From: Taenia hydatigena
Taxonomy: Eukaryota; Platyhelminthes; Cestoda; Cyclophyllidea; Taeniidae
Reading direction: 5' to 3'
Length of the DNA stretch: 64,000 nt
Assembly (NCBI GenBank): GCA_036345935.2
Contig: JADWOT020000970.1
Location: 60,001 to 124,000 of the forward strand
The position numbers and the translations under genes were made by a program. Each line of letters begins with the position of its first letter. The stretch's first letter is position 1. The notes under the pieces were generated by a model, which was not told the origin of the DNA, searched no databases, and saw only the letters and a list, made by a program, of their open reading frames with translations. Below are positions 22,074-36,670 of this stretch, piece by piece.

Positions 22074-25000
22074 CTAAGCGACATTTCTAACCACCAGACT
22101 TCACAACACTCGACAGCCATGGGAATGCAAGCGTGTTGTCGATTCTTTGTGCGAATTCTTGGTTTTCCAACCAGCAGACAATCGTTCATTTTTAAACTAA
22201 GAATTGTGAGTCAACAACACACACATAGTAACAGCAGAAACATTGACATTGTTTGTCATTTCCAAAGCAGGACTGTAATGTCTGTGCCCATTGGGTTTAT
22301 TTTTTCAAATTTGTCCACCACAAGAGTCCACTTTGCGTGGAATGCGACTGAATTTGTTAACAGTATCTGTCCATGATCACGAGATGGAACTGAAAGAAAT
22401 TTGCATTTGATTTCTGATAGAACTTCAACCATTCGTAGCAGTAGTAGTCAAGAGTTAGTGCAATTCGTAGTACATCTTACGCGGTATTCACTCTACTACA
22501 TTTAGCAGCCTGGCACCGAAGGCAGAGGAGGACAATAATGCGATATCTTTGCGATGTGTAATAATTGATCATTAGTAAAGCAGAAGGGATTGTGCGCTGC
22601 CTAAGAGTCTCCTTGTAGTTCATTTGTGCACTTGAAATAATATCTACTCCTACTCAGTTTTGGCGCGTGTCTACCCTTAATTGCTGTCAACCATTACAGC
22701 ACTAGCTTCATCGAACTACTAGTGCTCCACGCCATGCCACCACCTCAGGCTGACAAATGCGAGTTTAGAAACTAAGTCAACCATTTTGCACACAAGCATT
22801 AATAAAGTGGATCGGCGTATACCACTGACTCGTGTAATCCCATCGTAAGGTCTTGATAGTGTCACTTAATGCAAACCAATTTCCATAACAAAGATGTAAA
22901 CATCAAAACATGTTCAGACACGGTAAAGTGGGGTCATTCGGCGTTAAATTTTTAAGTCTTGCGAGCAGCTGCAGGTGTGCTTTAGAGACACTGCGTGTTT
23001 ATTCCATTCTAGCACTGACATCAATTTTTCCCTGATTTGGCGCACCCACACAAAAGGATTATCGTACTGACACCATACAACTTGGAGTTGAGTATTTCAC
23101 TGAGGCATGCGCATCCTGTGCTCCCCTCATCATGGTTGTGCAGTTGCAAGCACATTCGCTGGTTCCTCACTAGTGCACAATTGTCGGTCTGAAGTGCTCG
23201 CTAAAATCCCATTCATTGCCAATTGCAATGCATTTGCTCCACTCTCACGTACAGCACGCCAACAAATTTTGTAACCTTTGTGAGTATTACTCCAGAATCA
23301 TTAGTCCTTCATTAAGAACCTCACAAAATTAAACAAGAAGCCTTTTTATTCAAAATCGATAGCATCGAAAAAGTGTCTGTAAAAAAGCCCTGCGAAATGC
23401 CATTTAGAACAAATTGAAAGAAGGGTATATGCTTATAACAGCTGAAGAAAGGCCTCAGGCTCTAAATTGTGTCTCTTGTCAATTGATATTTCATATTGGA
23501 CGTTATGCTTCATGCCGAGCGCCATGATGTCTTTGGTGAGTACTTGATTTGACCTGCAAACAGATGGTGCGTCCTAAGCGCACCACGTGATGGAAAGCGT
23601 GGGTGGCTGAACGTCGACTCTTTATTAACACCGGTAGGAGAGGTGCAACTACTTTTGGTCACTTCCGTCGGTTGTAGGTGAACAAACGGTGAAACTAATT
23701 CAAGTGCAATTATTACTTTTTTCCCCTTCGCCAAAAGCGATGTCAAAATTGAATGAGTTGTTGATCATTAGTAGATACGCGACGCCAGACTTGGCCTTCA
23801 AACGACACTGTTAAATACCGCCGTGCTGGATTGGCTATCATTGACTTTAACTTGATGTGCAACTTAGAGCGCTGCGTGCAACGACGCTGTTAAGTACCAT
23901 TGTGCTTGATTAACTATACAAATCGAGGAAAGTTTATTTTCTTGGCTATCATTGACTTCAACTCTATGTGCTCCTTGAAGCGCTGCGTGAAAGATGACTG
24001 CTGCTGTAAAGTTGTTGCAATCAAATCTACTTGTCAAACTGAGGTCATCACCATAAAACGATGGCTCCACTGCTCTCTGTTGATCTTTTGGGCTCCCAAT
24101 ACACCTCTCGCCTTCTAATTAACAAGATATTACTAAAATGCGGAGCCATGAAACCACAAAAGTAATGAGTTTTAGCCGCTGGTAATACCATTGCTTCATG
24201 ATTATGAAGTCCATCGGACAAAGTGATTTCTGTTAAAAACCTTATCGTTACTTCTACTTTTCCACGCAGCATCAAGATTCACACATTTAGAGAATTTACA
24301 AACTCATGACTGCAATTATTTGCAATAATTTGCTTACAAACTATTTGGAAGCACCGACATTATTTGTTTGAAGATACGAGGCTCAAAATTTACTATTTTA
24401 CACGTCCGCTTTCCTATTGCATCGCATTGGTTCGTGAATTTTTGCCTAACTGCCCCTTCTACACCTATCACCTGTGTTCAATTGCTCGAAGCTGAAGCCA
24501 ACATTCCACGAAAGCCATCATATAACTTGTCATCGTCGTGCTAAACCCATTGTGCATCAACAATCACCGCCGACTCTAGTTCATACTACAAGATGGGCAT
24601 TATATTAGCAAGTAAAAGCACGATCTCATTGTGTAAATCCACGTCTCGTTGCGCGATCTTAAGAGCTATAAGGTGGGAAGAGGCAGTTGAGTAGACAATA
24701 AAAGATGCTTTGTGCACAACATTCCTACACCGATGAAGTCGCAACTTGTACGTCCCCTCATCTCCTTAACACAATTGATTCTAGCGTCACGGTGGCACAT
24801 TTATGTATTTTTTACTTTAGCAATTAAAAGCTCCAAAAAATATCAGACAAATGATGATAAAACCTTGCATTCTACTGTTATCACTACTGTTTACCATATT
24901 CGGAGTTAAATCATTTCAGTGTGTTCCCGTCCACTGCTCTCACAGCCCTTCTTCCACCTGTAAGTTTACTGATAAAGGAGATAATTGCATCCAATTTATC

Positions 25001-26400
25001 AGTGGGAATTGAAGAAATAGCTCTCTGCAGTAGCATTGACCACATCAGCGTAAATGATGGCCTTGGATAGTCTGTAATGGGCACATTGAATGAGAACCCA
25101 AAAGTCTAAAGGCAAAGGTCGCAAAACAATTCATCTTGAGGGCATTTAACTGCATCGGATTTACATTCAGCGGTGTCATATGCCAAAGACACATTTTGTG
25201 ACAATGCCACCAAAAAGCATTGCCAAAAGTGAAGTATTTGTGAAGTAAAGAGGGATGGAAGCTTACTGCAGATATTATCCAATCACCGAAAACCAAGCTG
25301 TTGTGATTTGGCTGAAAATCATCATTTGTGTGACTGTCTTTCCGCACATTTCAAAGATCGTGCCCACCCTTCGTTCTATTTTTCATTTGTGGAGATCCAT
25401 ATGGGCCGATTGTACAGCTATGGACGACCGATCTTGTCCACAGCCTAGGTATGAGTTTGTGATCACACAGACCTTAGCTTCCACTCCAGCCTTAGGATGT
25501 AGAGCACCTTGCTGAAGCCAATGTCAGCCATTCAACGCCAAATCTAAAATAAAATCGGTCTGCTTTCGTTTGTGTTAACAAATAGCGGCCATCTTTTGCC
25601 TTGGCAAAGATCGTCTTTCCATCAATTGCATTTTCTCTTCGCGAATCATAAATTTGGCTGATTGTCGTCGACTCGCACAAACACAACCTAACTCAAACTA
25701 AGCATTTGCCATTTCAGTGGCATCAACGGAGCAAGTAAATTGCTATCTTTTGCTCCCAGTGCCAAAGTACTGCCTTTGAATGACTGGGTGGAAAAAACCA
25801 TTGCCCACTTTGTCGTACGGTAAAGTAGAAGACTGGTCATGGAGGATGAGGCGTTGACAAATGGTAAAATTTGAAAGAGTGGGGCAGAGTATCACACGTC
25901 GCCGTCAACTATGCATACAGGTAATAATGATTAAAAAGTTCAAGTTTGCTGTAATCTGATCGTCTGTCACTGAAGTGATCAGCAAAAAAAGAACCGCCAG
26001 AAAGTAGCAAAACGTGCCAATGGATTACAAGTTAAGGAACAGCAAAACGTAAGTATAAACACAGCAAATATGCATGATCTTTAACCTCTAAGCCACGAAA
26101 GTGCGTTGTCTCGCAATCAAAAATTCAAAGCGCAAACGCATGGGGAATTCGCTCACCACTCAGAAGGGCTGCGACGTGTAACTCATAATTCGGCAAGACC
26201 TGCGTGTTATGCATTGTCAAATCCGTGCAGTCATTTCTGATTGTCTTCATCACGTCTACCCGGAAGCCCAATACAACCGCTACAGCAAACACAACAGCTC
26301 ATGAAGAACACTGTTCAAATCAGTTGGGATGACAATTTCATTGAATATCAACGCCAGCAGCATTTGTTACTGATTCAACACAAAATGATAACAGAGGAGA
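22074..26400. other. Single-copy palindrome spacer, first part; no gene seen
   Basis: No part of this stretch is repeated in either arm. Open frames are 60-100 codons with no recognisable content. A short tandem duplication lies at 23798-23998. Confidence 0.5.
23798..23998 (+). repeat. Imperfect tandem duplication in the spacer
   Basis: About 23798-23882 and 23879-23998 share, in order, aacgac-ctgttaa-tacc, ttggctatcattgactt, aact-tatgtgc and gcgctgcgtg. The second unit has an extra stretch of about 30 bp. Confidence 0.65.
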
Positions 26401-26778
26401 ATGTGCACACAATCCACTAGCTCATCCACCAACATGGCATTCAAAGACATCCTCACTATCGCCGGTGTGAGCACAAACTCAGTCGTCTACCATCACTGCT
26501 GCGACCATCCCCACGGCTGCGCGCATTGCGGCGCCACTATAGGCGACCATGCATGCGGCACTCCCCACTGCACCTTCTGCACCGGCCACCATCCACACTT
26601 CTCCTCACATTGCGGGCTCTTCACAACCCCAGCCCACGGTGCCCACTTCAATGGATACGGACACGACCAACTCCCACACTCCATTTCTTCGGCTGTCTCT
26701 GCTTCGTTTGATATGACTTGTGTGCAGCACGGTGTTTGCTTATATACTCTCCTCGTTGGTTCCAATTGTTGCACGTGA
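26401..26778 (+). CDS. Cys/His-rich hypothetical protein in the palindrome spacer
   Basis: ATG at 26401 opens 125 codons. A second in-frame ATG at 26434 has a better context (accaacATGG) and may be the true start. Residues 38-96 are dominated by Cys and His in patterns such as HCCDHPHGCAHCG and CGTPHCTFCTGHHPHF, which could bind metal. There is no recognised zinc-finger family and no signal peptide. Base composition is distinctly GC-rich compared with the surrounding spacer, as expected for a coding exon. The C-terminal end may be intron read-through. It is the best coding candidate in the spacer and has no copy in the arms. Confidence 0.4.
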   Translation: MCTQSTSSSTNMAFKDILTIAGVSTNSVVYHHCCDHPHGCAHCGATIGDHACGTPHCTFCTGHHPHFSSHCGLFTTPAHGAHFNGYGHDQLPHSISSAVSASFDMTCVQHGVCLYTLLVGSNCCT

Positions 26779-28834
26779 CGTTCGTGCTAACTGTACTTTT
26801 GCTTTTGTGTTCGTACTGCCCACTCCTCGCCACCACTCTCGTAAACGGGACTTTAAGATCTACCTAGAGCGGTCGATCACCCACGTGCCCGTAACTCAAG
26901 GAGGTAGAATCGTTTTTGACAGCGCACATGTCGGCAACAAGATCAGTGTTAGCAGCATTTTATTTTATATAAATTGCCCGCCTTGTCTCGATGCGGAGCG
27001 AGCTATGATAGCTTTGCTGAACAAAGTGCCTTCAACACCCCGTTAATCTGCGATGACTGCAACTTTAGTGTCAAACACCCTTCCTACCGACATCCCCCTT
27101 AAAAAAATAGTCAATGAGTAAAATACTAAATTTGTAATCATTTAAAATAATTCGACAGCTGCACATGATTCCGTAGTTTATTTCAATATCAAATTAGCTT
27201 AACTGTGTCCAGCACATATCAGGGGCACGCCCTTTACGTTGGCATGGCTTGCGGTATGATTTATATGGCGCCAAAAGACAACAACTTCGATGTTTCACCG
27301 AATTGCCTTAACGGTCTATCTGCGTAGAAGGTCATTGGCAGTATCTTCAAAGGTTGTGAAAGACCAGAGAAGAACCGCTTGACATAAATGCACGGATAAA
27401 ATTTAACAGCGCTGAAGGTCGCATGTAGGTATATACGCAGATGAAAGAAAGCATGTGCATTAATTGGTTTGGATTAGACTCGAATGCATCTGCATAAACA
27501 TAGTCTCTTTTATCATGAAATGGCTTTTATAAACTGCAATAAATTTTTAAGCTTAGTCAACTATCACCATTCTCTTACAGCAATAAACTTCTTGGTAGGC
27601 ATTAATAGTCTCCATTAATTCTGTAAGGATTTTGCTGATGTGATGGCAATTGAGAAATAAGAACAGATCTTTGGGTATGGAATATCGTTCCGTCTGCTGT
27701 AGGCATCTACAATTCCAGGAGGAATTTCGACCGGTGTATGCGCAGTTTGATAACTGCCCAAAGTCGCATTATTGTTCACTTTAAGGAACAATTTGTTGGT
27801 AAAATTATAGTAACCTCTAAGCATAAGCGACCAGCTTATGCTGACCTTTTTAGACGAAAATCATACTAGTCCACGAGGTACTGCTGTCCTTTTGCACTAA
27901 ACTACTTCGCATTGTCCTCATCAGTACGCAAACTGAGGTAAAAGTAGGGTAGGTCAAGATTTATTGTACAAATGAGTTTATTTACAATGCATTCTTTAAG
28001 AAAAAAACGGGAAATCTTGACCCTCAGCACAGGTGCCTACCTGAATAACCATGGCCCTACCGTAATTAGTATATCCACGTATCAATCTACATGCACATCA
28101 TGACTAAAGTGGCTGTTCAACTCTGCTTGTTTATGGATTAAAAGCAAAATTCAAGGACCTTTCACAGCAGCAAAAAAATGTTGTTCAGTGTGGGGTTGGA
28201 CATCATTAAGGCAGGCGAGTGGTGTAATGCTCAATGGAGGCGTTACAACGATAAGCAATGAAAATAAAGAAAATATGTAGTTTATTTTAGCTTTAGCTTC
28301 CTTGCGTTTTCAGTAAATTCGCACTGATTCAAACCAAAAGGCAAACAAGTTATACGGCGTAGAAAGCCTGTTCTTCATTGCCAGAATGTCGGGCTTATCA
28401 TTTGGGCATCTGGATGGTGCTAAAGTTTGAATAGGTCTGGAACCACTTGACATGCCACGACATGTGTTACCATCACAAAACAGATTGTCAAATTATGTAA
28501 TCCTATTATGCAGAGACGCAGGAGGTGTAGTAAACGTTGAAATGCATACTAAATGGTGGTCCTTAGCATTTGTAAATCCATTAGAAAACGAACTTGAGGC
28601 ACCAAAAATGCGTATTAGTGGTTTAAGGGGAACAATTCAATGACAAACTTCTGGGTGACGTAAACAACCTTTTGGCGTTACAATAAGCATTTGATCCAGG
28701 TTTGGGTGAAAAGAAATGCGGGTAGGCAAGGGTAGTATGATATATTCCAGAGAATGTTATGCGCGGCAGTCAAGCAAGGCAAAATCATGACGGATCCTGA
28801 TTGAAATCGTTGGCCTTTGCATTTAGTGTATGTC
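26779..28834. other. Single-copy palindrome spacer, second part; no clear gene
   Basis: A frame at 26720-27046 overlaps the Cys/His-rich frame and continues to 27046 in another phase. It might hold a further exon, but no splice pair was convincing. The rest has only short frames. An AATAAA at about 27537 is too far away to assign. Confidence 0.35.
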
Positions 28835-31800
28835 GGTTAAGCATTGACGTCAACGCGGATGCAACGGCAATTAAAGTAGAATGATAAGGTAACTCACAAG
28901 TACAGTAGGCAAATAAAAAGGAAGCATAACCCTCAAAATGGACTTGGCTTTCCGGCACTTAACAGCGTTTATTGAAACATACAACACCGAAATTATTAAA
29001 AGCACTCATTCTTCTGTTTGCATTAAGCAGTGGAACAATCGTCCGCTCTCTAACCTCCCATCAACCACACGCTATGCTCCACACATCTCAGAAATGCAAG
29101 TCTCTTACTGTTGACAGTCTGCATCGCTCCTCGTGTTCTTGTTTTTTACTGCACTAAGTGGTAAGACGTGCTATAACGATGGAGGAATTCGTGCAATCTG
29201 AAACAACGATGAAGTGAAGCTGACGGTGTGCTGATATGGTAGTCGTCTTAGAGGACGTGCAACGTCAAACGTCTCAATTGATCACATCGCTTTGACAACC
29301 AAAGCAGAAGTCCTCTTTGCAAAGCTTTCAAGACGGCTTTCTGGATTCCACAAATTATTTGCTTTGATTTTTGCTTATCTAAGGAAGTTTTCTTGTGAGG
29401 TACGCAGTCACGTACGCATATTCCACCCATGCATTGAGATTAACCGCATGTGGACCGAATGACAAAATTTGCTACCATTAAAACCCAAACAATCCTCTTT
29501 GATACTATTAACTTTACAAAATGTGATTAAATCGAATTCACTAAAGAAAAAGTGCGATGCGGGGTACAGTCGTTAGAGAAAATAATAACGAGGCAAATGT
29601 GACGATGGTAGCATGCGATGTCATATTTGCCACTTAAGCTCAATCGGTATCGGTGTGCATTTGATAGCTCGAACGATATGCCCATTTTATCCTCCTTAAC
29701 CAATGCCACAAATGGTAGTGCTTTGCTAATTCTCTGCGTCACAAATGGGCTCGTACATACCGCTGAAGGTATAGACTTGATGAGCTGCTGCTCAAAGCAT
29801 TTGCACCGTCGAGGGCATCATGAGGCTTTTGGTCGTCATGGCTTCGCTATGGGCAATGGCAAAACATCTAGGATAGTAGAATTTGCAAATTCTTCATTCG
29901 TATGCATTGGAAACATGCTCTGAAATGGGACAAAGAAGGGGTTATTGAACTTGCTACTTCTTTTTATTCATAGGAATATCGTAATAACCATGATAATCAT
30001 ATAAACATGGTAGGGTTGTGACGACTTCCATCAGGCGAAATATTGCATTCTGGTCTTCTAAGAAGCCCTATTGTGTCATTCTTTCAAAAATAAAATTAGA
30101 CTTTAGGTAATTTTGTCACATATTTCCTCTTTCATTAATCAAACGATTGAAAAGAGAGCTATTAAAATGCTTTACACTGCCTATCATTCCTAATAAGCTG
30201 ACACTTAAGATTCTGAAATCGAATAATTACGCAGAATGAAGATAGCATCTTATGCACTAAAAGAGGGCCAAAGTCGGCCTAAAATAGACAGTAGTGCCTG
30301 ATTGCATGACTATGGCTAATTGTAGAAGCCAACTCAAAACTCTTTTCCTTCCACTGAATGTATTCTTGTAGAGGGGGAAGCGATCGTGGTCTTGTTGAAA
30401 CGGGTGAGGAAAGCTTGTAGATTTGTTACAGCTTAACCCGCCCCCGATTTAAGCAAGGAGACTGTGCGGACGTTCTCATTGTTTGTTTACACCTTGCAAA
30501 AAATGAATGTGGAGCTCATAGGAACAAGCAGGATGGGGCGAAGGATGATCATCTAATCGTAGAGTATAGCGTGGTTTGCAAAGGGGAGCACAGTGGAAGA
30601 GCATTGGGTTCGACCGTCCTGTAGGCAAGCGGCGAATCGAGGCTGTACCATCAGCTAGCTGAGTTGATTTATCTTTATGCCGCAAAACTTCTTAACCACA
30701 TTGGGTGGTCGAACTACGTGACTACACTGGACGTATGTCCAACCATAACTCCACATGGAAGTAGGCCATGGCAAGTCTCTTGTATCACAGTTCCCCAGCA
30801 TACTTCTCTTCATTATAATTCACTTTTTGGTGACATGAAATGAAGTTTGGGACAAGGGCTCTCTCTCTTGCCAACGATGAGGTGGGTTAAGATGCCACAA
30901 CACTGAGCCAGGCCGGTATGAGTGATGATACCATCCTCTACTGCAAACAAACACAGACTTCAGAAGGAGTTAGCAAGGCACGAAAGCTTTTGGCTATGCT
31001 TTGGCGTCAATAATAAATCTAAGGGTCATGGTGGGCAGTTTGGAACCGTTCTTTTACATTCATATCATAGTTGAACGGGATGAGGTTTACTAGGTTTGCC
31101 ACCAATGCAGCATATTCCACGTTAAGTTCTCCGCCTTCAGACCTCATGCTCCTCTAAGCAAGGGGAGGGCCCTGGTATTGACACAAGTTTTAGCTTTCCA
31201 ACCACTCATTTACATCAATAAAATTTGCAATGCCTCCCCTACCACATCTGTGTATGGCAAACGCCTCTCACCCAAACCACTCTGGTATGTTATGCACCTT
31301 AGTCTAAAATGTAAGACACAAAAAAGTGTTCATGGGAATAAACCTTCTAATGTATTTTAGTAACCTATTAACTGACACGTAGTTTTAGTCAGAAAGTTGC
31401 TTGACTAACGAATCGCTTTTAACATCCAATGTGGAAGACATTCAATTAGCGAATGCGTTTCTTATAACACCAGCAAAACATCAAAATATTGATTTGATGG
31501 GATCGCTATTTAATTAATATACAATTTTGAGCCGCTTATTGAGAATGTCATTCCTGTAAATGTGTGTCGGGTTCGGAGCGGATAAGAGCGATTGCCTTAG
31601 CCATCAAAAGGCTTCACCATGTTTCTCCGCCCACTTGCAATTCGTTTTCGGCTGATGTTCACCATTTTGCTCATTGGACGCGCTTCTTGTCTTCAGAAGC
31701 AACAATAGACGGATTTTGTGCCTGTAGAATAAAAATTCTCTTACAGCACCATTCACTAAGAGGGCATCTCTTATCCTCGTTCCCCTCGGGCTTGTCTGCG

Positions 31801-33555
31801 ACCACAGGCATCTGCCACGTACACTTCGCATTGGCCATTTCATTCTCCTTAAAGCAGGATTTTAACGTGTTGTTGTGGGAATGACTAATCCTAGTTTGAC
31901 ATCTAACAAATGAAGGATGACTGCGAACATTGCCTGTTATGCCTTGTTGAATAAAACGAATGGCGCCTCATTCATTTTAGCAGTCTCAAAATGTTCAGGA
32001 GAGTGGAGATGTCTAGGACGCACTTTTACCAACACAAGAGCTACGCACCCGAGGTAACACATTAAAGATTTATTCTAGATAAGCCAAATGAGTGCAGTAG
32101 TGACAGCTATCTTCTCTACTCATCATAGTTCTACGCAAAGGTAAATCCTCCTTTAGTCGAAAAATCCGACGCCTAACTTGCTCCATTAAGAACTTTCTTC
32201 GAGACTCGTGTTGAAGAGCTAATCAGAGTAAAGATGTTTCGTTTCCTCAATGCCACAATGCTCAACGGTGGCCCTGGATCCACCACAGTAAATTTCTTGC
32301 ATGTTCGCATGTCACAACTCACAATGACTTCTGTTTGCAGACTTAGGTATTCATTGTGCAACTAAAAGGATTTTTACAGATTCCTCACAGATGACATTTA
32401 AAAGAGAACAAGGTCTTAGTGATGTAAAACTTTAAAATTGAAGAAGTCTCACTTGTCTACAATACCCGATTTTTTTGTTTTGTTTTATTATCCTTAGAGT
32501 TATTTGCTGCAGGGAAAGCCTTGAATTAATCGCCTTTGGTAGAGACGCATCCCAGGTTGGCTCGACAGCTCCCACATGCTTCTTCACTTACCCATTTCTC
32601 TTATGGTATGATTTTGCCAACTTCAGATTTGCTGGTTTTTAAATTGACGGTTTTCAGCCTACTATTCTTGCTTAGAATGTTTTTTTTTACCCTAAATGCA
32701 CCTGTCAGCTAGTTATCTATCATGCCATGCCTAATTACCTCAATCTCCAGTAGCACACCAGCTCCACATATATTTCACTAGATGCACTTGAGTATACCTA
32801 TTTCTCATGACTCCAGAAATACATACATGGAGCGCATTATTGCCGCACAAGAACTCGAGAGTGACCATCATTATCTGCGAGCGGCCGTAAGAGATGTCTA
32901 AAGAAATATCAGAACAAAATGGAAGCCTACCAGAGGTTGGTCGGGACTGGTTGGTGTGCGTGAAGTGTGAATAGTTTCCCCATTTGTTCAAACAGTTGGC
33001 CTGAGCTTGATGTTGCCCTTCACTGAGTTGTTCACGCTGTTTAAACAAATGGAGGAAAATGCGTGACGCAATTGTTCGTTTCTTTTGAGGAATCCGGGTA
33101 TTCGAGCAACCACATCCGAGGCAAATAAATTCATAATCCAATTTTTACTAAGCACGTTTTCCACAGCAGAAATTGTAGTAAGCTTGCTTAAAGTTTATGT
33201 GGTATCGGTACCGTTATGTGAATGGGGGTGAGATGGAAACCTTCAAAGGAACACAGACACACACGAGGTACGAACGACAGATAGTGAGCATTTCGCCATG
33301 CATTCACAGTTAATGTAGGGCATACTGAACCAACGATGCTTGACTTTATATATCGCTCAATCCCTTCTTCCTTTAAACCTGATACCATTAAATTGAGTAA
33401 CAAGTGGACTGTGGCTTTCCTGATTATTAGCTTTTGCTGCTGGATTCGAGTGATTTCGCGACCAAGATGGCAAAGGTTTTACTCCAAAGAATAGCTGGTT
33501 ATGATTTTCGAGACCCTGTTTCGGGAAGAAACACAGAGACCAATCTCCTTTGGCT

Positions 33556-34578
33556 AAATATTTACGAGGAAGGGGATGTGTAGTTATCCACCAAAGTGAT
33601 TTTCATGTCCATCTTCAATGTTTGGTTCGTTAGATGTGTCATAATGCACTTCAGTTGCGTTCTCAGTTCCACAACTCGCTTGAGGTTTGACACATTGCTG
33701 CACTCTCTGAGATTAGTTATGCCACTCATTTACGTCACCATCAAAAGACTACAGTTTTTTGGGGTCACACCAGTAGGGCGGTCCTTTAACTACTTCTGAT
33801 AAACTATTTGGCTAACGATGCCTATCCGTTTTCTAATAATAGCGAATAACCAAAAAGAATGGTAAAAAAGAATTCCAGCCTTATTTTGAATACGCATATC
33901 CTTCTTCGTGGTCACGAACATTTGGTAACACACTTTTGCTTAAGACATTCGTAGTCGTCGCAAAGAATTCATAGAAGGTGTGTATTTAACTGCCTAAAAT
34001 GTTAGTCTGTTTTTCTGACCACAAGTCTTGCAAACCTCCTCCATAGAAGCGCTTATCGGAAAGGGAGATTCCTGTGCTAGGAGTGTACTTAGCATCCAGT
34101 TGGTCAATTTTAAAGGTCAGGCAGAATTCGACACTTGGACTGTATAGGAACCGCGATGAGAAAATAAGGAAAAGCAACATTTGTAATTTGATGCGGACAT
34201 GTATGAGGTGCTGGCTTTACCAAATTCTCTGATTTGTATGATATCATCGAAAAGTCAAATAAAACATGGACTGTGGAGTACAGACATTACTTCTTAAGCT
34301 TAGACTGCGCAGATTGGTCGATACACTTTGCTGAGTATAACTTTTGAATAATTAGGACATGGGCGAGAGCACTAGCCCTCATCGACTGCAGAGAGGTCAA
34401 TTCAGAAAGCTGACCAACCAGAAAGGAGAACATCGGATGGGTAAATGAAGGCTATCGAGGTAAAAGTGAATGACGACGGTAAAATAACTCAGCCAAAGAC
34501 CATTGTGGAAGGGGTGATTGTGAACTGCGAGAATCAGCGAGCTCTGGTGGAAGTTACTTCAGAGATGACAAAGTGTCA
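33556..34578. pseudogene. Scrambled arginase pseudogene B (right arm)
   Basis: Mirror copy of 16313-17335. The exon-5-like part is on the minus strand around 34010-34134. The exon-1 and exon-2-like parts are on the plus strand around 34356-34578. Confidence 0.8.
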
Positions 34579-34600
34579 CTGAAAGCGTGTGCGAGTACGA

Positions 34601-36101
34601 CCATGGGAACAGGAACGAGGCACAGCAGAATTCATCACTGCTTTTGCTTCTTCAGCCGTGCCAAGCGATGCGCTGACTTTGAATACCATTATAGATTTTG
34701 ACAGACCTAAGCAACAGGACGGATACATTAATTCCTCCCCATTGTGGAAGGCAAACATGTGATGCATCTAAAAGGATCGTTTTTATGTCCATTTTTGAAA
34801 TATGTTTTGTTAGACATGTCACAATGCAATTCAGTGGGCTAGAGGCCCAACACATTGCTACACTGCCTCAGATTATCCATGCCACCCATTAAGGTTACCA
34901 ACCGAAAACACACTTCTTTGTGGCTGCAGCGGCAGAGTGATCCTTGGACAACTTTTTACAAACTATTGTGCCAAAAATGCTGATATATTCCCAACTAATG
35001 GCTAATAACTACAAGGAATGCTAAACAATAATTTCAGCCTTAATTTGAAGGCGCATGTCCTCCTCCATGGCCACGACACTTGGTTAAATTCTTTCGCTTA
35101 ACACGTTCGAGTTCATTATCGACAAATCATTGGAGATGTGTGTTTAAACGTCCAAAATGTCAGTCTGCTTGTCTGACTACAGATCTTGCGGACCGGCCTA
35201 CTCTCCTCGGTCGAAGGGCTCATCGGTAAAGGAGGTTCGCGTGCTGGAAGTGTAGTTGAAATACAGTAGGTCAATGTCAACGTTCAGATAGAATTCGGCA
35301 CTTAAGACGGTATATCGTCTTATGACACTTTAAATGCTCAATATTTCCACACTCTGCATGTTAAAATGTTGAGGAACTTTTGTATCATCTAATAAGATTG
35401 GTAAGTAGTAGTGAGGCAAAGCTACGAAGTCCAACGCAAAGAAGTTGATTAGCTTAAGGACCGGAACATTAATCAAAGTAAACGGCGTAGATAATGCCAA
35501 CTAAAATGTGGAGGTCGAAAGTACACTAATCTGGTATTTCTGAAGCTATGGGCTTGCGGAATGAATTTGTTGCTTTTGATGAGAGGGAGGGCGAGAAGTA
35601 GGCGGTGAGTGGGTCCAGAAACAGAGCTCCCAGTCAAATTGACATCAGTGTGTGGATCAACATTGAAGTGGCCCACAATTGTCTCAAGCCCGCTGCTGTG
35701 GTCATCACCCAATGCAGGCGTCATGTCCTTCTCACTCCCACTAAGCGCGACACACAGCCAGCTCTATGGTAGTTTCCACCAGTATTAGCTGAATCTCGCA
35801 GTTCACAATCACATCTCAGTGGTGGTCCTTTGACTGAGTAATTTCTCTGTACTAAAATCACAATTGCACCGAGGACTAGGGAACCGGGATGCAGTAGTAC
35901 ATAGGCCACGCGAACTCAACAAAGTCGTGCTACTGAAGTGGAGCATAGATGATGCTGCAAATGTGGGACGTGGGAGTGGGGAGGAGATTGAGGTTATAAA
36001 ATAGGAAAGGGGAAGTAATGAGGTGCGATTCGTTTACCTCAGTGGCGAAAGTCGCACCAACGCAGCTTTGTGGAGCCAGTTTTTATGAATCCTTGATTGC
36101 A
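34601..36101 (-). pseudogene. Unprocessed arginase pseudogene A (right arm)
   Basis: Mirror copy of 14790-16290 with the same lesions, so the gene was already dead before the palindrome formed, or the arms have been homogenised since. One arm difference (15866/35025) falls in its fifth intron. Confidence 0.85.
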
Positions 36102-36670
36102 AGTAAACGTCTCGTGGGTGGAGTCGTTTTTCATTTCAAATGCCCGCGTGCGTGTGATCATGCTAATACACCCACGTCGATGGAATACGCCAAAGGTCGG
36201 ACTTGTAATGACGATGCGTAAGACAACGAACGCATAACTTCACAGAACACGTGCTACACACAGACCGATAATCTGCTGGCTGTCGGCTAGTGCACGCAGG
36301 TGTTCCAACACACGTACGTAAATCTGCCTTCACGGAATGGCAAGTCGCATTAGGAGATCGCATTAGAGGCTGAGAATCGCATCACTGATCTTGAGGGAAA
36401 ACACGTCTACTTGCGTTTGACAGTAAGCATTTCCGATCATTCACGGAGATTATAAATAATGTTGGACTTTGGCTAATTGACTTGGTCTCAAATGCCCATC
36501 CTTCCTAGGCCGGATTTTTCACAGGTCAATTTCATTTCCCTCCACTTATCTAGTCATTATAATCCCACATCCTACTTCCTTCGCTGTCTATCTCACTTCC
36601 TCTCCAAACACACACAGTCTTCCTTTCTCCCGAATTTGACGCTAATTTGATGTAAGCCATGGAATCCCTA

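Noticed and set aside
22071..22078. One telomere-like unit (ccctaa) at the inner end of the left arm
   Set aside because: A single unit without repetition is expected by chance. It does not show an interstitial telomere.
26493..26774. 93-codon frame on the minus strand
   Set aside because: Antisense of the Cys/His-rich frame, open because that stretch is GC-rich.
30600..30640. gggttcgaccgtcc, resembling a tRNA B box
   Set aside because: The bases around it do not pair as a T stem, and no acceptor or anticodon stem could be built.
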